Source: Fulvimarina pelagi HTCC2506 (GTDB lineage Bacteria; Pseudomonadota; Alphaproteobacteria; Rhizobiales; Rhizobiaceae). From it: 64,000 nucleotides of DNA. Shown here piece after piece: positions 9,314-18,074 of the stretch. The stretch is taken from NCBI RefSeq assembly GCF_000153705.1, contig NZ_DS022272.1, positions 3,325,449 to 3,389,448 of the forward strand. The letters run 5' to 3'. How positions within the stretch are numbered: position 1 is the first letter of the stretch; each line of letters opens with the position of its first letter. Both the position numbers and the translations under genes were made by a program. The notes beneath the pieces are model-generated. The model saw only the letters and a program-made list of their open reading frames with translations, was not told where the DNA came from and did not search any database.

Positions 9314-11317
9314 GTGGAAACGAGCGTGGAAACTCGCGTGGAATCGCAAAGGCCGGGGCATGACGAAGCCCGACTTGCGCTGGCGATCCGGACGATGGGT
9401 CGACTACGGGTGCTGTTTGACGGCCAGACGATCGAGTTTCCGGCGTCGCGCAAGCTCCGGGCGCTGCTTGCCTATCTTGCGCTCGCGGAGAACCCCGTGG
9501 GCCGCAGCCGTCTATGCGATCTGTTGGGGGATCTACCAAGCGATCCCAGGGGCGAGCTGCGCTGGTATCTCAGCCGACTTCGGGCGGTTCTGAAGCGCGC
9601 CGGCGGCCGCCGCGTCGTCGTCGAAGAGGACATGGTGTCTCTCGATCTGACAGACACTGCAGTGGATGCGCTCGAGATCCGGAGGATAATGCGCGTCGGG
9701 GTGGAGAATGCGGGAATAGACGAGTTGCGCCGCGTGCTGACGCTCTTCACCGGCGAATTCCTCGAGGGTCTCGATCTGAAGCGCAGCCCCCAGCTCGATC
9801 ACTGGCTGGAAGCTCGTCGCAGTTACTTCCGTTCCTGTCATGCTGCTGTTCTGGCACAGATCATCACGCGCCTGCCGGCCGATGACACGGACACGCGGGA
9901 GTTGTGCGAACGATGGACGAGCCTGGCTCCGTTCGAGATGCGTGCGCACCTCTCGCTAATGGCATCTCTGCCGAACGTCGAGGCGGAACGCCATTTGGCA
10001 GCCGCCGTCCGGCTCTTCGAAGCTGAAGACATGGATGCCGCCCCCCTCGTGCTCGCGTGGCGCAGACTTCGGGCTACCCCCGCCGCGGTCGCCGAACCGG
10101 CTGCCGTTCCCGCCGCGAAGGTCGCTCCTGTCGCTGACCGCGCGTCTCTGGCTGTGATGCCCTTTCTTGAGCCCGACGCCGTGGCGCCCCGTACCGGTCT
10201 CGGGGCTGGCTTGACCCGCGACATCATCGTCCGTCTCGCCAAGCTGCGCTCAATCTTCGTGATTGCCCAAGGCTCCGTCTTCGCGCTGGCCGAGCGCGGC
10301 ATCGGCGCCGAGGACGCTGGTCAGCGGTTGAACGTCGACTATGTCGCCAGCGGCATGGTCCGGCGACGTGCTGGGCGCCTCTCGGTGACAGTCGAACTGG
10401 TCGAGGCGCAGAGCGCTCGCATCATTTGGTCGGACGAATACGAGGGTGCCGAGGACGAGGCCTTTGATGTCCTCGATCAGATCGGAAATATGATCGTATG
10501 GTCGATCGCCAGCGAGATCGAGACCGCAGAGAAGAACCGCGCGATCTTGAGGCCACCGAACTCACTCAACGCCTGGGAGGCCTATCACCGCGGCCTCTGG
10601 CACATGTACCGCTTTACCCGGGAAGACAATCAACTCGCACACGGCTTCTTCCAGCAGTCAGTCGCCACCGATCCGACCTTCTCGCGTGCCCATGCAGGTT
10701 TGTCCTTCACGCACTGGCAGAACGCGTTCCAGAAGTGGCAGGACCGGCAGAGCGAGACCGAGCTTGCCTATGCAGCAGCACAACGGAGCCTGCTTGTCGA
10801 TGATCACGATCCGGCCGCCCATTGGGCCATGGGCAGGGCACTATGGCTCAGAAGGGACGAGGGACAGGCGATCGCCGAACTCGAGCGGGCCGTCGATCTC
10901 AGCCCGAACTTCGCGCTCGGCCACTACGCGCTTTCCTTCGTTCATTCGCAGTCGGGCGACCCGATGAAGGCGATCTCGTCGGCCGATCATTCGCAGCGGC
11001 TCAGCCCGTTCGATCCACTGCTCTTCGGAATGTACGGCGCGAAAGCAATGGCCAATGTCCGGCTCGGCCGGTTCGACGAGGCTGCGGACTGCGCCTTGAG
11101 GGCAATGGCACGCCCGAACGCGCACATCATCATCCGACAGATTGCAGCCCTCTGCCTGGCACTTGCCGGACGCGAGGACGAGGCGCGCGTGGTCGCTGCC
11201 AACATACGCGCATCGCTGCCCGGTTACCGGATCGACGAGTTCTTCCGGACCTTCAAGTTTCCACCCGAAACGGAAACGCTTTTCCGCAAGGGAGCAACGC
11301 AGATCGGATTGAATTGA
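9314..11317 (+). CDS. SARP-like transcriptional regulator with BTAD, TolB-like and TPR regions
   Basis: A 667-residue protein. Residues about 28-120 resemble the winged-helix plus bacterial activation domain of SARP/AfsR-type regulators (RKLRALLAYLALAENPVGRS, RWYLSRLRAVLKRAGG). Residues about 130-250 match the helical BTAD repeats. A Pro/Ala-rich linker follows, then a TolB-like N-domain segment (SLAVMPFLEP, GLTRDIIVRLAKLRSIFVI, DYVASGMVRR) and C-terminal TPR-like helices to residue 660. The GTG start at 9314 has a good AGGAG site just upstream. It is divergent from the cupin/CysK-like/decarboxylase operon and probably controls it. This architecture is common in Rhizobiales but few members have known ligands. 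Confidence 0.8.
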   Translation: METSVETRVESQRPGHDEARLALAIRTMGRLRVLFDGQTIEFPASRKLRALLAYLALAENPVGRSRLCDLLGDLPSDPRGELRWYLSRLRAVLKRAGGRRVVVEEDMVSLDLTDTAVDALEIRRIMRVGVENAGIDELRRVLTLFTGEFLEGLDLKRSPQLDHWLEARRSYFRSCHAAVLAQIITRLPADDTDTRELCERWTSLAPFEMRAHLSLMASLPNVEAERHLAAAVRLFEAEDMDAAPLVLAWRRLRATPAAVAEPAAVPAAKVAPVADRASLAVMPFLEPDAVAPRTGLGAGLTRDIIVRLAKLRSIFVIAQGSVFALAERGIGAEDAGQRLNVDYVASGMVRRRAGRLSVTVELVEAQSARIIWSDEYEGAEDEAFDVLDQIGNMIVWSIASEIETAEKNRAILRPPNSLNAWEAYHRGLWHMYRFTREDNQLAHGFFQQSVATDPTFSRAHAGLSFTHWQNAFQKWQDRQSETELAYAAAQRSLLVDDHDPAAHWAMGRALWLRRDEGQAIAELERAVDLSPNFALGHYALSFVHSQSGDPMKAISSADHSQRLSPFDPLLFGMYGAKAMANVRLGRFDEAADCALRAMARPNAHIIIRQIAALCLALAGREDEARVVAANIRASLPGYRIDEFFRTFKFPPETETLFRKGATQIGLN

Positions 11318-11580
11318 GAAGGGGTGTCGCCGCCATCGCTCATTCGTATCCGATTTCGAAGAACCCGGAACGCCTGCTGCTTGAAGTCAAATCGCTGTCG
11401 GTTGGTCCGGCCAACATCTCGACCCAGCAAAATACGTGGCCGCGACGCTATCGTACACCAAAGCTTCCGTCTCTCCCTAACTAGCAATTCGAAGCACCGA
11501 CCCCCGACTGCCGGTTCGAGCTCTCGAAGAAGCCATCGAGGCGTGAGACTTATGCGCCATCATCGCTCAATAATCCTGCA

Positions 11581-12735
11581 ATGAAGCCGATAGCGTTCTT
11601 CGTTCACCATCAGGGCCGCGGCCACGCCAACAGGACTATGGCGATGGTGGAGGCTTTCTCGCGGACCCGGCCGGTCTCCGTGCTGACTGCCGGTCCGCAT
11701 CTGTTCGAAGGGTTCGCCAGGGACATCGAACTCGTCGCGCTTCCGAATATGATCGGCGCAGCGGTCCCGACACCACGCCTATACGCAGAGCCGACGCCTT
11801 CGATCCTTCATTGCGTGCCGCTCGGCCTGAAAGAAATGCGCAGAACGATGCGTACTATTCTAGACCATCTCGACGACCGCGGCGTCGGGCTTTTCGTCGT
11901 CGACGTTTCATCCGAGATCGCGCTCATGGCGCGTATCGCTTCAGTTCCGGCGGTTCAGATCCGCATGCACGGTGATCGCTCCGATGCTGGGCATCTTGGT
12001 AGTTATGAGTCCAGCGTCGGCATGCTCGCTCCCTATGACGAGCGTCTGGAGCAGACCGATTTTCCGCGCCACCTCAGGGCGAAGACCTTTTATTCGGGAG
12101 GGCTTTGCACCACACGCGATCCGGTTCTTAGCAAAGAGGACGCACGCAGGAAGCTCGGCCTCGACCAAGCCCGCGAGGTCGTGGTCATTCTCACCGGCGG
12201 CGGCGGGGCGGGAACGCCCTACGCTCCGCTGACCGTGGGGGCTCGCGCACTTCCGGATGCCGACTGGCTGGTGCTTGGACCAACACTGAAAGAGGGGCAC
12301 GAGACCGATTTCTCGAATCTTAGGGAGCTGGGTTGGGTGTCGAACGTGACCGACTATCTGGCGGCCGCGGATATCGTCATCGCCTCTGCCGGTGATAACA
12401 CCGTCACGGAAATCGCGCGCGTTGCCCGACCTTTCATTGTCATGCCGGAATGGCGCTATTTTGGGGAACAGGCCCGCAAGGCTGAAGCCCTTGCGGCACT
12501 CAATGCCGCTGTTTTCGCTCCGCGCTGGCCGGGCGACATCCCAAACTGGCGGGCGCTGATGGATGAGGCGAGATCCCTTGATACTGCAAGGATAGCCGCG
12601 CTCTACGATCCCGAAGCAGCTGACAAGGCAGCAGGCTGGCTTGAACATCTCACCGACGAACTGTGGAACGAGAAACAGCCAAGGCTTTACGGATCGGTCA
12701 CCCGGCCGGATGGTGTTGCTGCAGAAGCAAGTTGA
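11581..12735 (+). CDS. GT28/MGT-like glycosyltransferase
   Basis: The 384-residue protein starts IAFFVHHQGRGHANRTMAM, the N-terminal GxGH nucleotide/acceptor loop of MurG/MGT-type GT-B enzymes. The C-terminal half has VVILTGGGGAGTPYAP, then YLAAADIVIASAGDNTVTEI, the donor-binding region, and RPFIVMPEWRYFGEQ. No membrane segment or signal peptide is seen, so it should act at the cytoplasmic face. Donor and acceptor are unknown. It is the first gene of the 11-kb glycan cluster and ends 85 bp before the convergent GT2 gene. Confidence 0.8.
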   Translation: MKPIAFFVHHQGRGHANRTMAMVEAFSRTRPVSVLTAGPHLFEGFARDIELVALPNMIGAAVPTPRLYAEPTPSILHCVPLGLKEMRRTMRTILDHLDDRGVGLFVVDVSSEIALMARIASVPAVQIRMHGDRSDAGHLGSYESSVGMLAPYDERLEQTDFPRHLRAKTFYSGGLCTTRDPVLSKEDARRKLGLDQAREVVVILTGGGGAGTPYAPLTVGARALPDADWLVLGPTLKEGHETDFSNLRELGWVSNVTDYLAAADIVIASAGDNTVTEIARVARPFIVMPEWRYFGEQARKAEALAALNAAVFAPRWPGDIPNWRALMDEARSLDTARIAALYDPEAADKAAGWLEHLTDELWNEKQPRLYGSVTRPDGVAAEAS

Positions 12736-12819
12736 AGAGATCGAAGCGAACAGAGACGACGGACGGAGCGTTGCAGCGCTTCGAACCTGGAAGTCTACTA
12801 GGCGCCGGCGCTCAACTAT

Positions 12820-13683
12820 TCAGCTGAAGCGAACATAGCCGGGTTGGCGCGCAGCTGCGATCATCTCGGCATCCGGTTCGCGAAGCACCTCGATACTGGC
12901 ACCAGCTTCCGACCATGCGATCAGTCTTTCTTGAGCGAACTGCCCGAGCCAGTAGGTCATGCACCAGTATCCGTGCTTTTGAAAGAACAGCCGCGCATTG
13001 CGGATGATCGAGTCGAAATGGTTGAGCGGTGGAACATGAACGGGATGGTGTTGGTGGTAGGCACGGGCATTTGCCGTCCACCAGACCGGGATACGGGCTT
13101 TGTCGAGACGTGCCGCGAGGTCGGTTTCTTCTCCGCCATAGCCGATGAATCGCTCGTCCATACCTCCGAGGCCATCCCAGAGCGACTTGCGAAGAGCGAA
13201 TGACAGGCCCCAGAATTCTCCGGAGTTGGTTTCCCTACGCCAGCTTGTCTGTGGCATTTCGGGTTTCGATGGATGGGGAATACCCACAACGTCGAGCGTC
13301 GCAAAGTCGAGCGGTTCGACCAACGCGCCTTCCGGCAAATAAAGAACTTCGCCGAGAAATAGACCGCGCTCCGAGGTGGCCGCCGCCTCGAAGCTTTCGA
13401 CGAGGGTCGGGCTTGCGATGCAATCGACGTCGAGAAATATCATCGTATCGCCATGCGAGGCGCTCGCCGCCGCGTTGCGTGCTCTTGCCAGCGGAAGAAC
13501 ATCGCCCGGCACGGTGAGGAAGCGGACCGGGATGCCAATCTCCGGCAGATCCGGTTCGACCTCTTCTTGCATGAAGGCGATAACCAGTTCGTCTGGCGGA
13601 CGTGTCTGTTCGGCAAGGCTGAGCATCAGGTTGACGAGTTGAACGCGCCTTCCGCGAACTAGCGTCAGGACGCTGACGCTCAA
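12820..13683 (-). CDS. Glycosyltransferase family 2 with galactosyltransferase-type C-terminus
   Basis: A 287-residue GT-A enzyme. SVLTLVRGRRVQLVNLMLSL is the N-terminal strand and helix, ARNAAASASHGDTMIFLDVD ends in the DxD metal-binding motif, and the later GGMDERFIGYGGEETDLAAR resembles the acceptor-side ED motif of polypeptide-GalNAc-transferase-like C-terminal domains. There is no transmembrane segment. Its start overlaps the stop of the sucrose-phosphate-synthase-like gene by 4 bp (ATGA), so the two are translationally coupled. Its product is probably further decorated by the neighbouring enzymes. Confidence 0.82.
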   Translation of the reverse strand: MSVSVLTLVRGRRVQLVNLMLSLAEQTRPPDELVIAFMQEEVEPDLPEIGIPVRFLTVPGDVLPLARARNAAASASHGDTMIFLDVDCIASPTLVESFEAAATSERGLFLGEVLYLPEGALVEPLDFATLDVVGIPHPSKPEMPQTSWRRETNSGEFWGLSFALRKSLWDGLGGMDERFIGYGGEETDLAARLDKARIPVWWTANARAYHQHHPVHVPPLNHFDSIIRNARLFFQKHGYWCMTYWLGQFAQERLIAWSEAGASIEVLREPDAEMIAAARQPGYVRFS

Positions 13684-15761
13684 TGGGTTCGAGCCCGTGT
13701 CGCGAGGCTACGGAAATGCTTGACGCCCTCGATGATGCCGAGCGCGTGCGTTTTCCGTGCGACATAGGAATGTGCGAGATCGGGCCGCGCCGCGAGGCTG
13801 TCCGAATAATTGGCGACAATGATCGATTGCGGCACCGAACGCAGCATCTCGATGTCGTTGCCACTGTCGCCGGCGGCAAAGACGTTCTCTACTGCAAGTT
13901 TGAGCCGGCGGTTGAGATGGACGATCGCGGCTCCCTTGGAAGCTGCGGGTGGCAGGACGTCGAGATAGCGTCCGTGGCTGTGAATGATCGAGGCGGAAAG
14001 GCCCCTCGCTCGAAGATGAGCATGGAGGCGAGTGATGATCGAACCGTCGCCCTCCGCCAGATAGCTGAGTTTAAATTCCCGCTGCTCGAGCGCGCCTTGT
14101 GGAATGATCCCTTCGAAGGTGTCGAGCGCATCTCGAAGCGCACTTCGTTTCCATCCTTTTGCAATGAAGCGGCTCCAGGCTTCATCGCGGCGATAGGTAA
14201 CGCCGTTCGGTTCCAGCCAGTAGATTTCCGAGCCAACCGAAGAGATGATGATCTCGGGGTTCGGCGCGTCCTGCTTCTCGAGAATGGACAAGGCGCTGTG
14301 AAAAGAGCGGCCGGTTGCTACGGCGAAGGTGAGGCTTCGCTCTCCTTCATGCCAGCGGCGAAACGCCCGGATACAGGGCGGCGAGCCGGTCAGCGTATTG
14401 TCGATGTCGCAGACGAGAAGTTGCCTCATCGCTCGGCGTCGACGAGAGCGGGGCGTCAATGTCAGCCGGGCAACGAGCTTGCGGCATCGTTCGGCATGGC
14501 TCTGCCAATCATAAGCCGAAACGGCGGCCGAGCCGGCCTCAGCATATCGCTTGCGCAGACCCTCGTCACGGAGGATGTCCCGGCAGGCTTCGGCGATCTG
14601 GTCGGGTTCTTGAGGGTTGATGAGCCGCCCATTGCCACATCGTTCCACAATATCGTTCGGTCCACCGCTGTCGGTCGCGACGACTGGCAGCCCGCTCGCT
14701 GTGGCTTCCAGGAGGGTGAGGCCGAAGGGCTCGTTCAGCGCGGGGTTGGCGAAGATGCCGCCGCGCGCCCGGGCAAAGGCATAGATCGCCGGGACATCCG
14801 ACGGGCGATGCGATTTCGGAACCGCGACCTTTCCGTATAGATCGTAGCGATCGATCAGGTCGAGGATCTTGTGCATCTCCTCAGCAAGTTCCGGATCGAG
14901 GCCGTTGATATCTTCGCGCGTACCCGCGATGATCAAAAGATTGGCGTTCTCTCGCAGCCAAGGATCGCGACCGAAGGATTCGACCAGCAACGGCAAATTC
15001 TTCTTCGCGACCGGACGCGCGATCGCAAGGATGACGGGCTTGTCCGGATATCGCAGGAAGGGTGCGATCATCTCGTCTACGCGCTGCGTCGGTTCGGCGG
15101 AGCGGTAGACCGCGAGATCGATGCCGGGCTCGATGATCCGTATCTTGCCTGGGTCGTAATTTCGATAGGCGGCATACTGTACCTCCGCCTCGTCGCGTGA
15201 GGAGGCGATGATGAGATCGGCTTCGTCGAAGGCCTTCTCTTCGATCTCGATGCGCCGTTCCAGCGAGGCCCGCGCCTGGCTCGGCAAGTCGGCTAAGCGG
15301 ACTACGGCCTTCTTGATCCTGCCGAGCGAATGGGCGGTGAAGACGAAAGGCGTTCCATAGCGGCTGCGCACGGTGGCGGCCACCGTCGCGGCGTCCGCGT
15401 AATGGGCGTGTAGCAGATCCGGGAACGCCTCTTGCGTTTCGAGCCAATCCCCGAGGCCGGCAGCGAAGCTTTCCGTTTCGCTCCAGATGTCTTCCTTCGC
15501 GAGATAGCCCGATCGGGCGGTTGCGATCCGGACGATCTCGACCTTCGGACCGATGCGTTCTATGCCGGCGCGATATTCGTCCCCATAGACGCTGTCGAAG
15601 GCGCGGGTTGCAATCACGATCCGCGCAATCGCGGGGTTCTTCGCCTGCGCCGCGACGAGTTCCAGTAGATACTTTATATGGCCACCGGTGTCGGATGTGA
15701 TTCCATAATCGACATCCTTGGATTTCAGGCAACCCTGGAGAGCGACGTGTACGATAAACAT
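13680..15761 (-). CDS. Sucrose-phosphate-synthase-like GT4 fused to a HAD phosphatase
   Basis: The N-terminal ~450 residues form a GT4 glycosyltransferase of the sucrose/mannosylfructose-phosphate synthase type (SDTGGHIKYLLELV, HAHYADAA, HSLGRIKK, and the donor motif NEPFGLTLLEATASGLPVV). The C-terminal ~230 residues form a HAD-IIB phosphatase (LVCDIDNTLTG with the nucleophile Asp, AVATGRSFHSALSIL, GDSGNDIEML). Such a fusion could make a sugar phosphate disaccharide and dephosphorylate it, giving sucrose or mannosylfructose; the sequence alone does not tell UDP-glucose from GDP-mannose use. I chose the ATG at 15761 because it leaves room for a promoter; an in-frame ATG lies at 15812. It is coupled to the downstream GT2 gene. 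Confidence 0.85.
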   Translation of the reverse strand: MFIVHVALQGCLKSKDVDYGITSDTGGHIKYLLELVAAQAKNPAIARIVIATRAFDSVYGDEYRAGIERIGPKVEIVRIATARSGYLAKEDIWSETESFAAGLGDWLETQEAFPDLLHAHYADAATVAATVRSRYGTPFVFTAHSLGRIKKAVVRLADLPSQARASLERRIEIEEKAFDEADLIIASSRDEAEVQYAAYRNYDPGKIRIIEPGIDLAVYRSAEPTQRVDEMIAPFLRYPDKPVILAIARPVAKKNLPLLVESFGRDPWLRENANLLIIAGTREDINGLDPELAEEMHKILDLIDRYDLYGKVAVPKSHRPSDVPAIYAFARARGGIFANPALNEPFGLTLLEATASGLPVVATDSGGPNDIVERCGNGRLINPQEPDQIAEACRDILRDEGLRKRYAEAGSAAVSAYDWQSHAERCRKLVARLTLTPRSRRRRAMRQLLVCDIDNTLTGSPPCIRAFRRWHEGERSLTFAVATGRSFHSALSILEKQDAPNPEIIISSVGSEIYWLEPNGVTYRRDEAWSRFIAKGWKRSALRDALDTFEGIIPQGALEQREFKLSYLAEGDGSIITRLHAHLRARGLSASIIHSHGRYLDVLPPAASKGAAIVHLNRRLKLAVENVFAAGDSGNDIEMLRSVPQSIIVANYSDSLAARPDLAHSYVARKTHALGIIEGVKHFRSLATRARTH

Positions 15762-15822
15762 GACGCGCTTTCTTTTATTTGGCGGTAGTACCAATTCGAC
15801 TTGCAAGCCCATATGGCTGCCG

Positions 15823-16869
15823 ATGGAAACGCTTCGAGTTGCTCAGGTCGCCCCTAACATCTTTCCGACTCCACCGGGGTTGTCCGGCGGTACCGAAAGA
15901 GTCGTTCACGATCTTTGTAAAGCGCTGGAATCGCTGGGTATTGAGGTCTGCCTCTTTGCTCCATCCGACTCCGTATGCGACACTCCGCGCATCGGTAGCC
16001 TGCCAAGCTTGCGGACCTTGGAGGAAAGGCACGGGACAATCCCGCCTTCCGTCCCTCAGGTGCTCGAAGCGGCGCAGATGGAAGAACTGCGTAAGCGCCT
16101 AGACACCTTCGATATCGTTCACTGCCACGGCGAATTCTTTCACGCTGCTCTTCTCGGCGATAAGCGGCGGCATTCCCTCACCACAATCCACTGGCGGGTC
16201 GACGAGCTCGATCGGCAGATCTTCTTCGAAACCTTTCCTGATTTGCCAGTCGCTGGCATTTCGGACAGCCAGCTCAAGCAGATCCCGGTGGCCAATCGTG
16301 CCGGCACCGTCCATCACGGGCTCGACGCGAACCGCTATCGACCCGCAAACGGAAGCGGCGGATATGCGGCCTTCATCGGGCGGATGACGGATCAGAAGCA
16401 ACCGGATGTGGCGATACGGATCGCACGAGCCGGCGGAATACGGATACGTCTTGCCGGCTCGGTCGACGTCGGTAATCCCACCTATTTTCGCGAGCGCGTT
16501 GAACCCATGCTCGGCGAAGACGCGATATTTCTCGGGGCGGTCGACGATGCCGGTAAGCAAGACTTTCTCGGATTGGCCTCGGTCCTTCTGTTTCCGATCG
16601 ACTGGCCAGAACCCTTCGGCCTCGTGATGATCGAGGCGATGGCCTGCGGTACGCCCGTCATCGCCTTTGACCGCGGTTCGGTGCCCGAGATCGTCGAAGA
16701 CGGGGTCACCGGTTTCGTCGTCCGCGATGAAGACGAGGCCGCCAAGGCATTGTTGCGGGTCCGCGAGCTCGACCGCGCCGTGATCCGCAAGCGCTTCGAG
16801 GCCCGCTTTACAGCACGCCGCATGGCCGAAGATTATCTTGCCATCTACCGAGAGCTGCTCGACGCATGA
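15823..16869 (+). CDS. GT4 family glycosyltransferase
   Basis: A 348-residue GT-B enzyme. The start METLRVAQVAPNIFPTPPG leads straight into GGTERVVHDLCKAL, the glycine-rich acceptor loop, so the ATG at 15823 is preferred to in-frame starts at 15718 and 15760. The C-terminal domain has FIGRMTDQKQPDVAIRIA and the EX7E retaining motif EPFGLVMIEAMACGTPVIAF. It diverges from the sucrose-phosphate-synthase-like gene with about 60 bp between them and overlaps the next GT4 gene by 4 bp. The family resembles plant-type and cyanobacterial exopolysaccharide GT4 enzymes; the sugar is unknown. Confidence 0.83.
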   Translation: METLRVAQVAPNIFPTPPGLSGGTERVVHDLCKALESLGIEVCLFAPSDSVCDTPRIGSLPSLRTLEERHGTIPPSVPQVLEAAQMEELRKRLDTFDIVHCHGEFFHAALLGDKRRHSLTTIHWRVDELDRQIFFETFPDLPVAGISDSQLKQIPVANRAGTVHHGLDANRYRPANGSGGYAAFIGRMTDQKQPDVAIRIARAGGIRIRLAGSVDVGNPTYFRERVEPMLGEDAIFLGAVDDAGKQDFLGLASVLLFPIDWPEPFGLVMIEAMACGTPVIAFDRGSVPEIVEDGVTGFVVRDEDEAAKALLRVRELDRAVIRKRFEARFTARRMAEDYLAIYRELLDA

Positions 16870-18074
16870 GCATACAGCGAACCGCGTTGATCGCGTGGGA
16901 CTATCCGCCGAGCGCTTCCGGGCTCGCGGTCGCTGCGCGCGAGATCGCCGAAAGCCTCACAGAAACCGGTATCGACGTTACGGTCTATACCCTCGACCGG
17001 ACCGGGCGCGCTGAGGAGAACGGTGTGACGATCGTCGGGGCCCTGCCAGCGAAACCTGGCCTCTCCGGATGGATGCGAAGACGCATGGCGTTCGGCCATC
17101 TCGTCGCGCCGAAATGGTTCGACCGTGCCGTCGCCGCTGATCATGCAACTCATCGCTTCGATTGTCTGGAAGCCACCAATTGGTATGCGCCCGGCGCTCT
17201 GGTGCTGCGTCAACCAAACACCACCTTTGTGACCCGCCATTCGACACCCGCCGCATCGACAGGCGCCCTCAACGGGCCTTTGCGCGACCGGATCGACGGT
17301 CGCTTCGCGTGCAGGCTGGAGGCCAGAAGCGCCCGGCAGTCTCACGGACATATCTTTAACACGGCGGCGCATGGTGAGAAGATTCGCGCTCTGTACGATC
17401 TCGACCCAAGGACTCCTACGCGGGTGATCGGCCTCTCACTGCCGCCGGAGCGGCTGGCGCGCGCCGCAGGCACCGCCTATCCACACCCGGCGAGCACAAA
17501 AGGCAGGCCGGTCGAGATCCTCTTCGTCGGGCGGGCCGAAGAGCGGAAGGGGTTCGACTGCCTTCTCGACGCGATCAAAATTCTCTCACGCGAAGCTTCG
17601 ACCGGCAGCTTGCCGGACTTCCGGCTGCGTCTTGTCGGGGTCGACGCCGAACAACTCGCTGAACTCGCGCTCGATGTCCGACGCCATCTGAAGGCGCTCG
17701 GCCGCCTTTCCGACATTGAGCTCGATGAGGCTTATCGTCGGGCGGACCTCGTCGCAGCGCCCTCCCGTTACGAATCCTTCGGCCTTGTCTACCAAGAAGC
17801 GCTCGCCTTCGGTCGCCCCGTCATCGGCCTTGCCGTCGACCCGTCCGCACGGCAGGTGATCGGCGAGAGCCATGCGGGCCTCCTGGCAAGCGAGGCGAGC
17901 GGCACGGCACTCGCCGACGTCCTGCGTTCCGCAATATCAAGTCCCGCACTCCGTCTCGAATGCCACCACCGAGCTCTCGCCGCAGCAGGTTGCTTCAGCC
18001 GCAGGAGCCTTTCGGAAAAGACACTGAGACTCTACGCCGCTGCTCGAGAATACCGGCTGCTTCAAGGTCGGTAA
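16866..18074 (+). CDS. GT4 family glycosyltransferase, second copy
   Basis: A 402-residue GT-B protein: RTALIAWDYPPSASGLAVAA at the N-terminus (the P-P-x-x-G-L-A acceptor loop), EILFVGRAEERKGFDCLLDA in the donor domain and the EX7E motif YESFGLVYQEALAFGRPVI. The start overlaps the stop of the preceding GT4 gene (ATGA), so both enzymes are made together and probably act on the same glycan. The 3-prime end overlaps the convergent GT2 gene by 13 bp. There is no signal or membrane anchor. Confidence 0.83.
   Translation: MSIQRTALIAWDYPPSASGLAVAAREIAESLTETGIDVTVYTLDRTGRAEENGVTIVGALPAKPGLSGWMRRRMAFGHLVAPKWFDRAVAADHATHRFDCLEATNWYAPGALVLRQPNTTFVTRHSTPAASTGALNGPLRDRIDGRFACRLEARSARQSHGHIFNTAAHGEKIRALYDLDPRTPTRVIGLSLPPERLARAAGTAYPHPASTKGRPVEILFVGRAEERKGFDCLLDAIKILSREASTGSLPDFRLRLVGVDAEQLAELALDVRRHLKALGRLSDIELDEAYRRADLVAAPSRYESFGLVYQEALAFGRPVIGLAVDPSARQVIGESHAGLLASEASGTALADVLRSAISSPALRLECHHRALAAAGCFSRRSLSEKTLRLYAAAREYRLLQGR

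Noticed and set aside
15718..15822. Longer starts for the GT4 gene (15718 or 15760)
   Set aside because: They overlap the divergent sucrose-phosphate-synthase-like gene and add sequence without family similarity; METLRVAQVAP at 15823 begins the fold.
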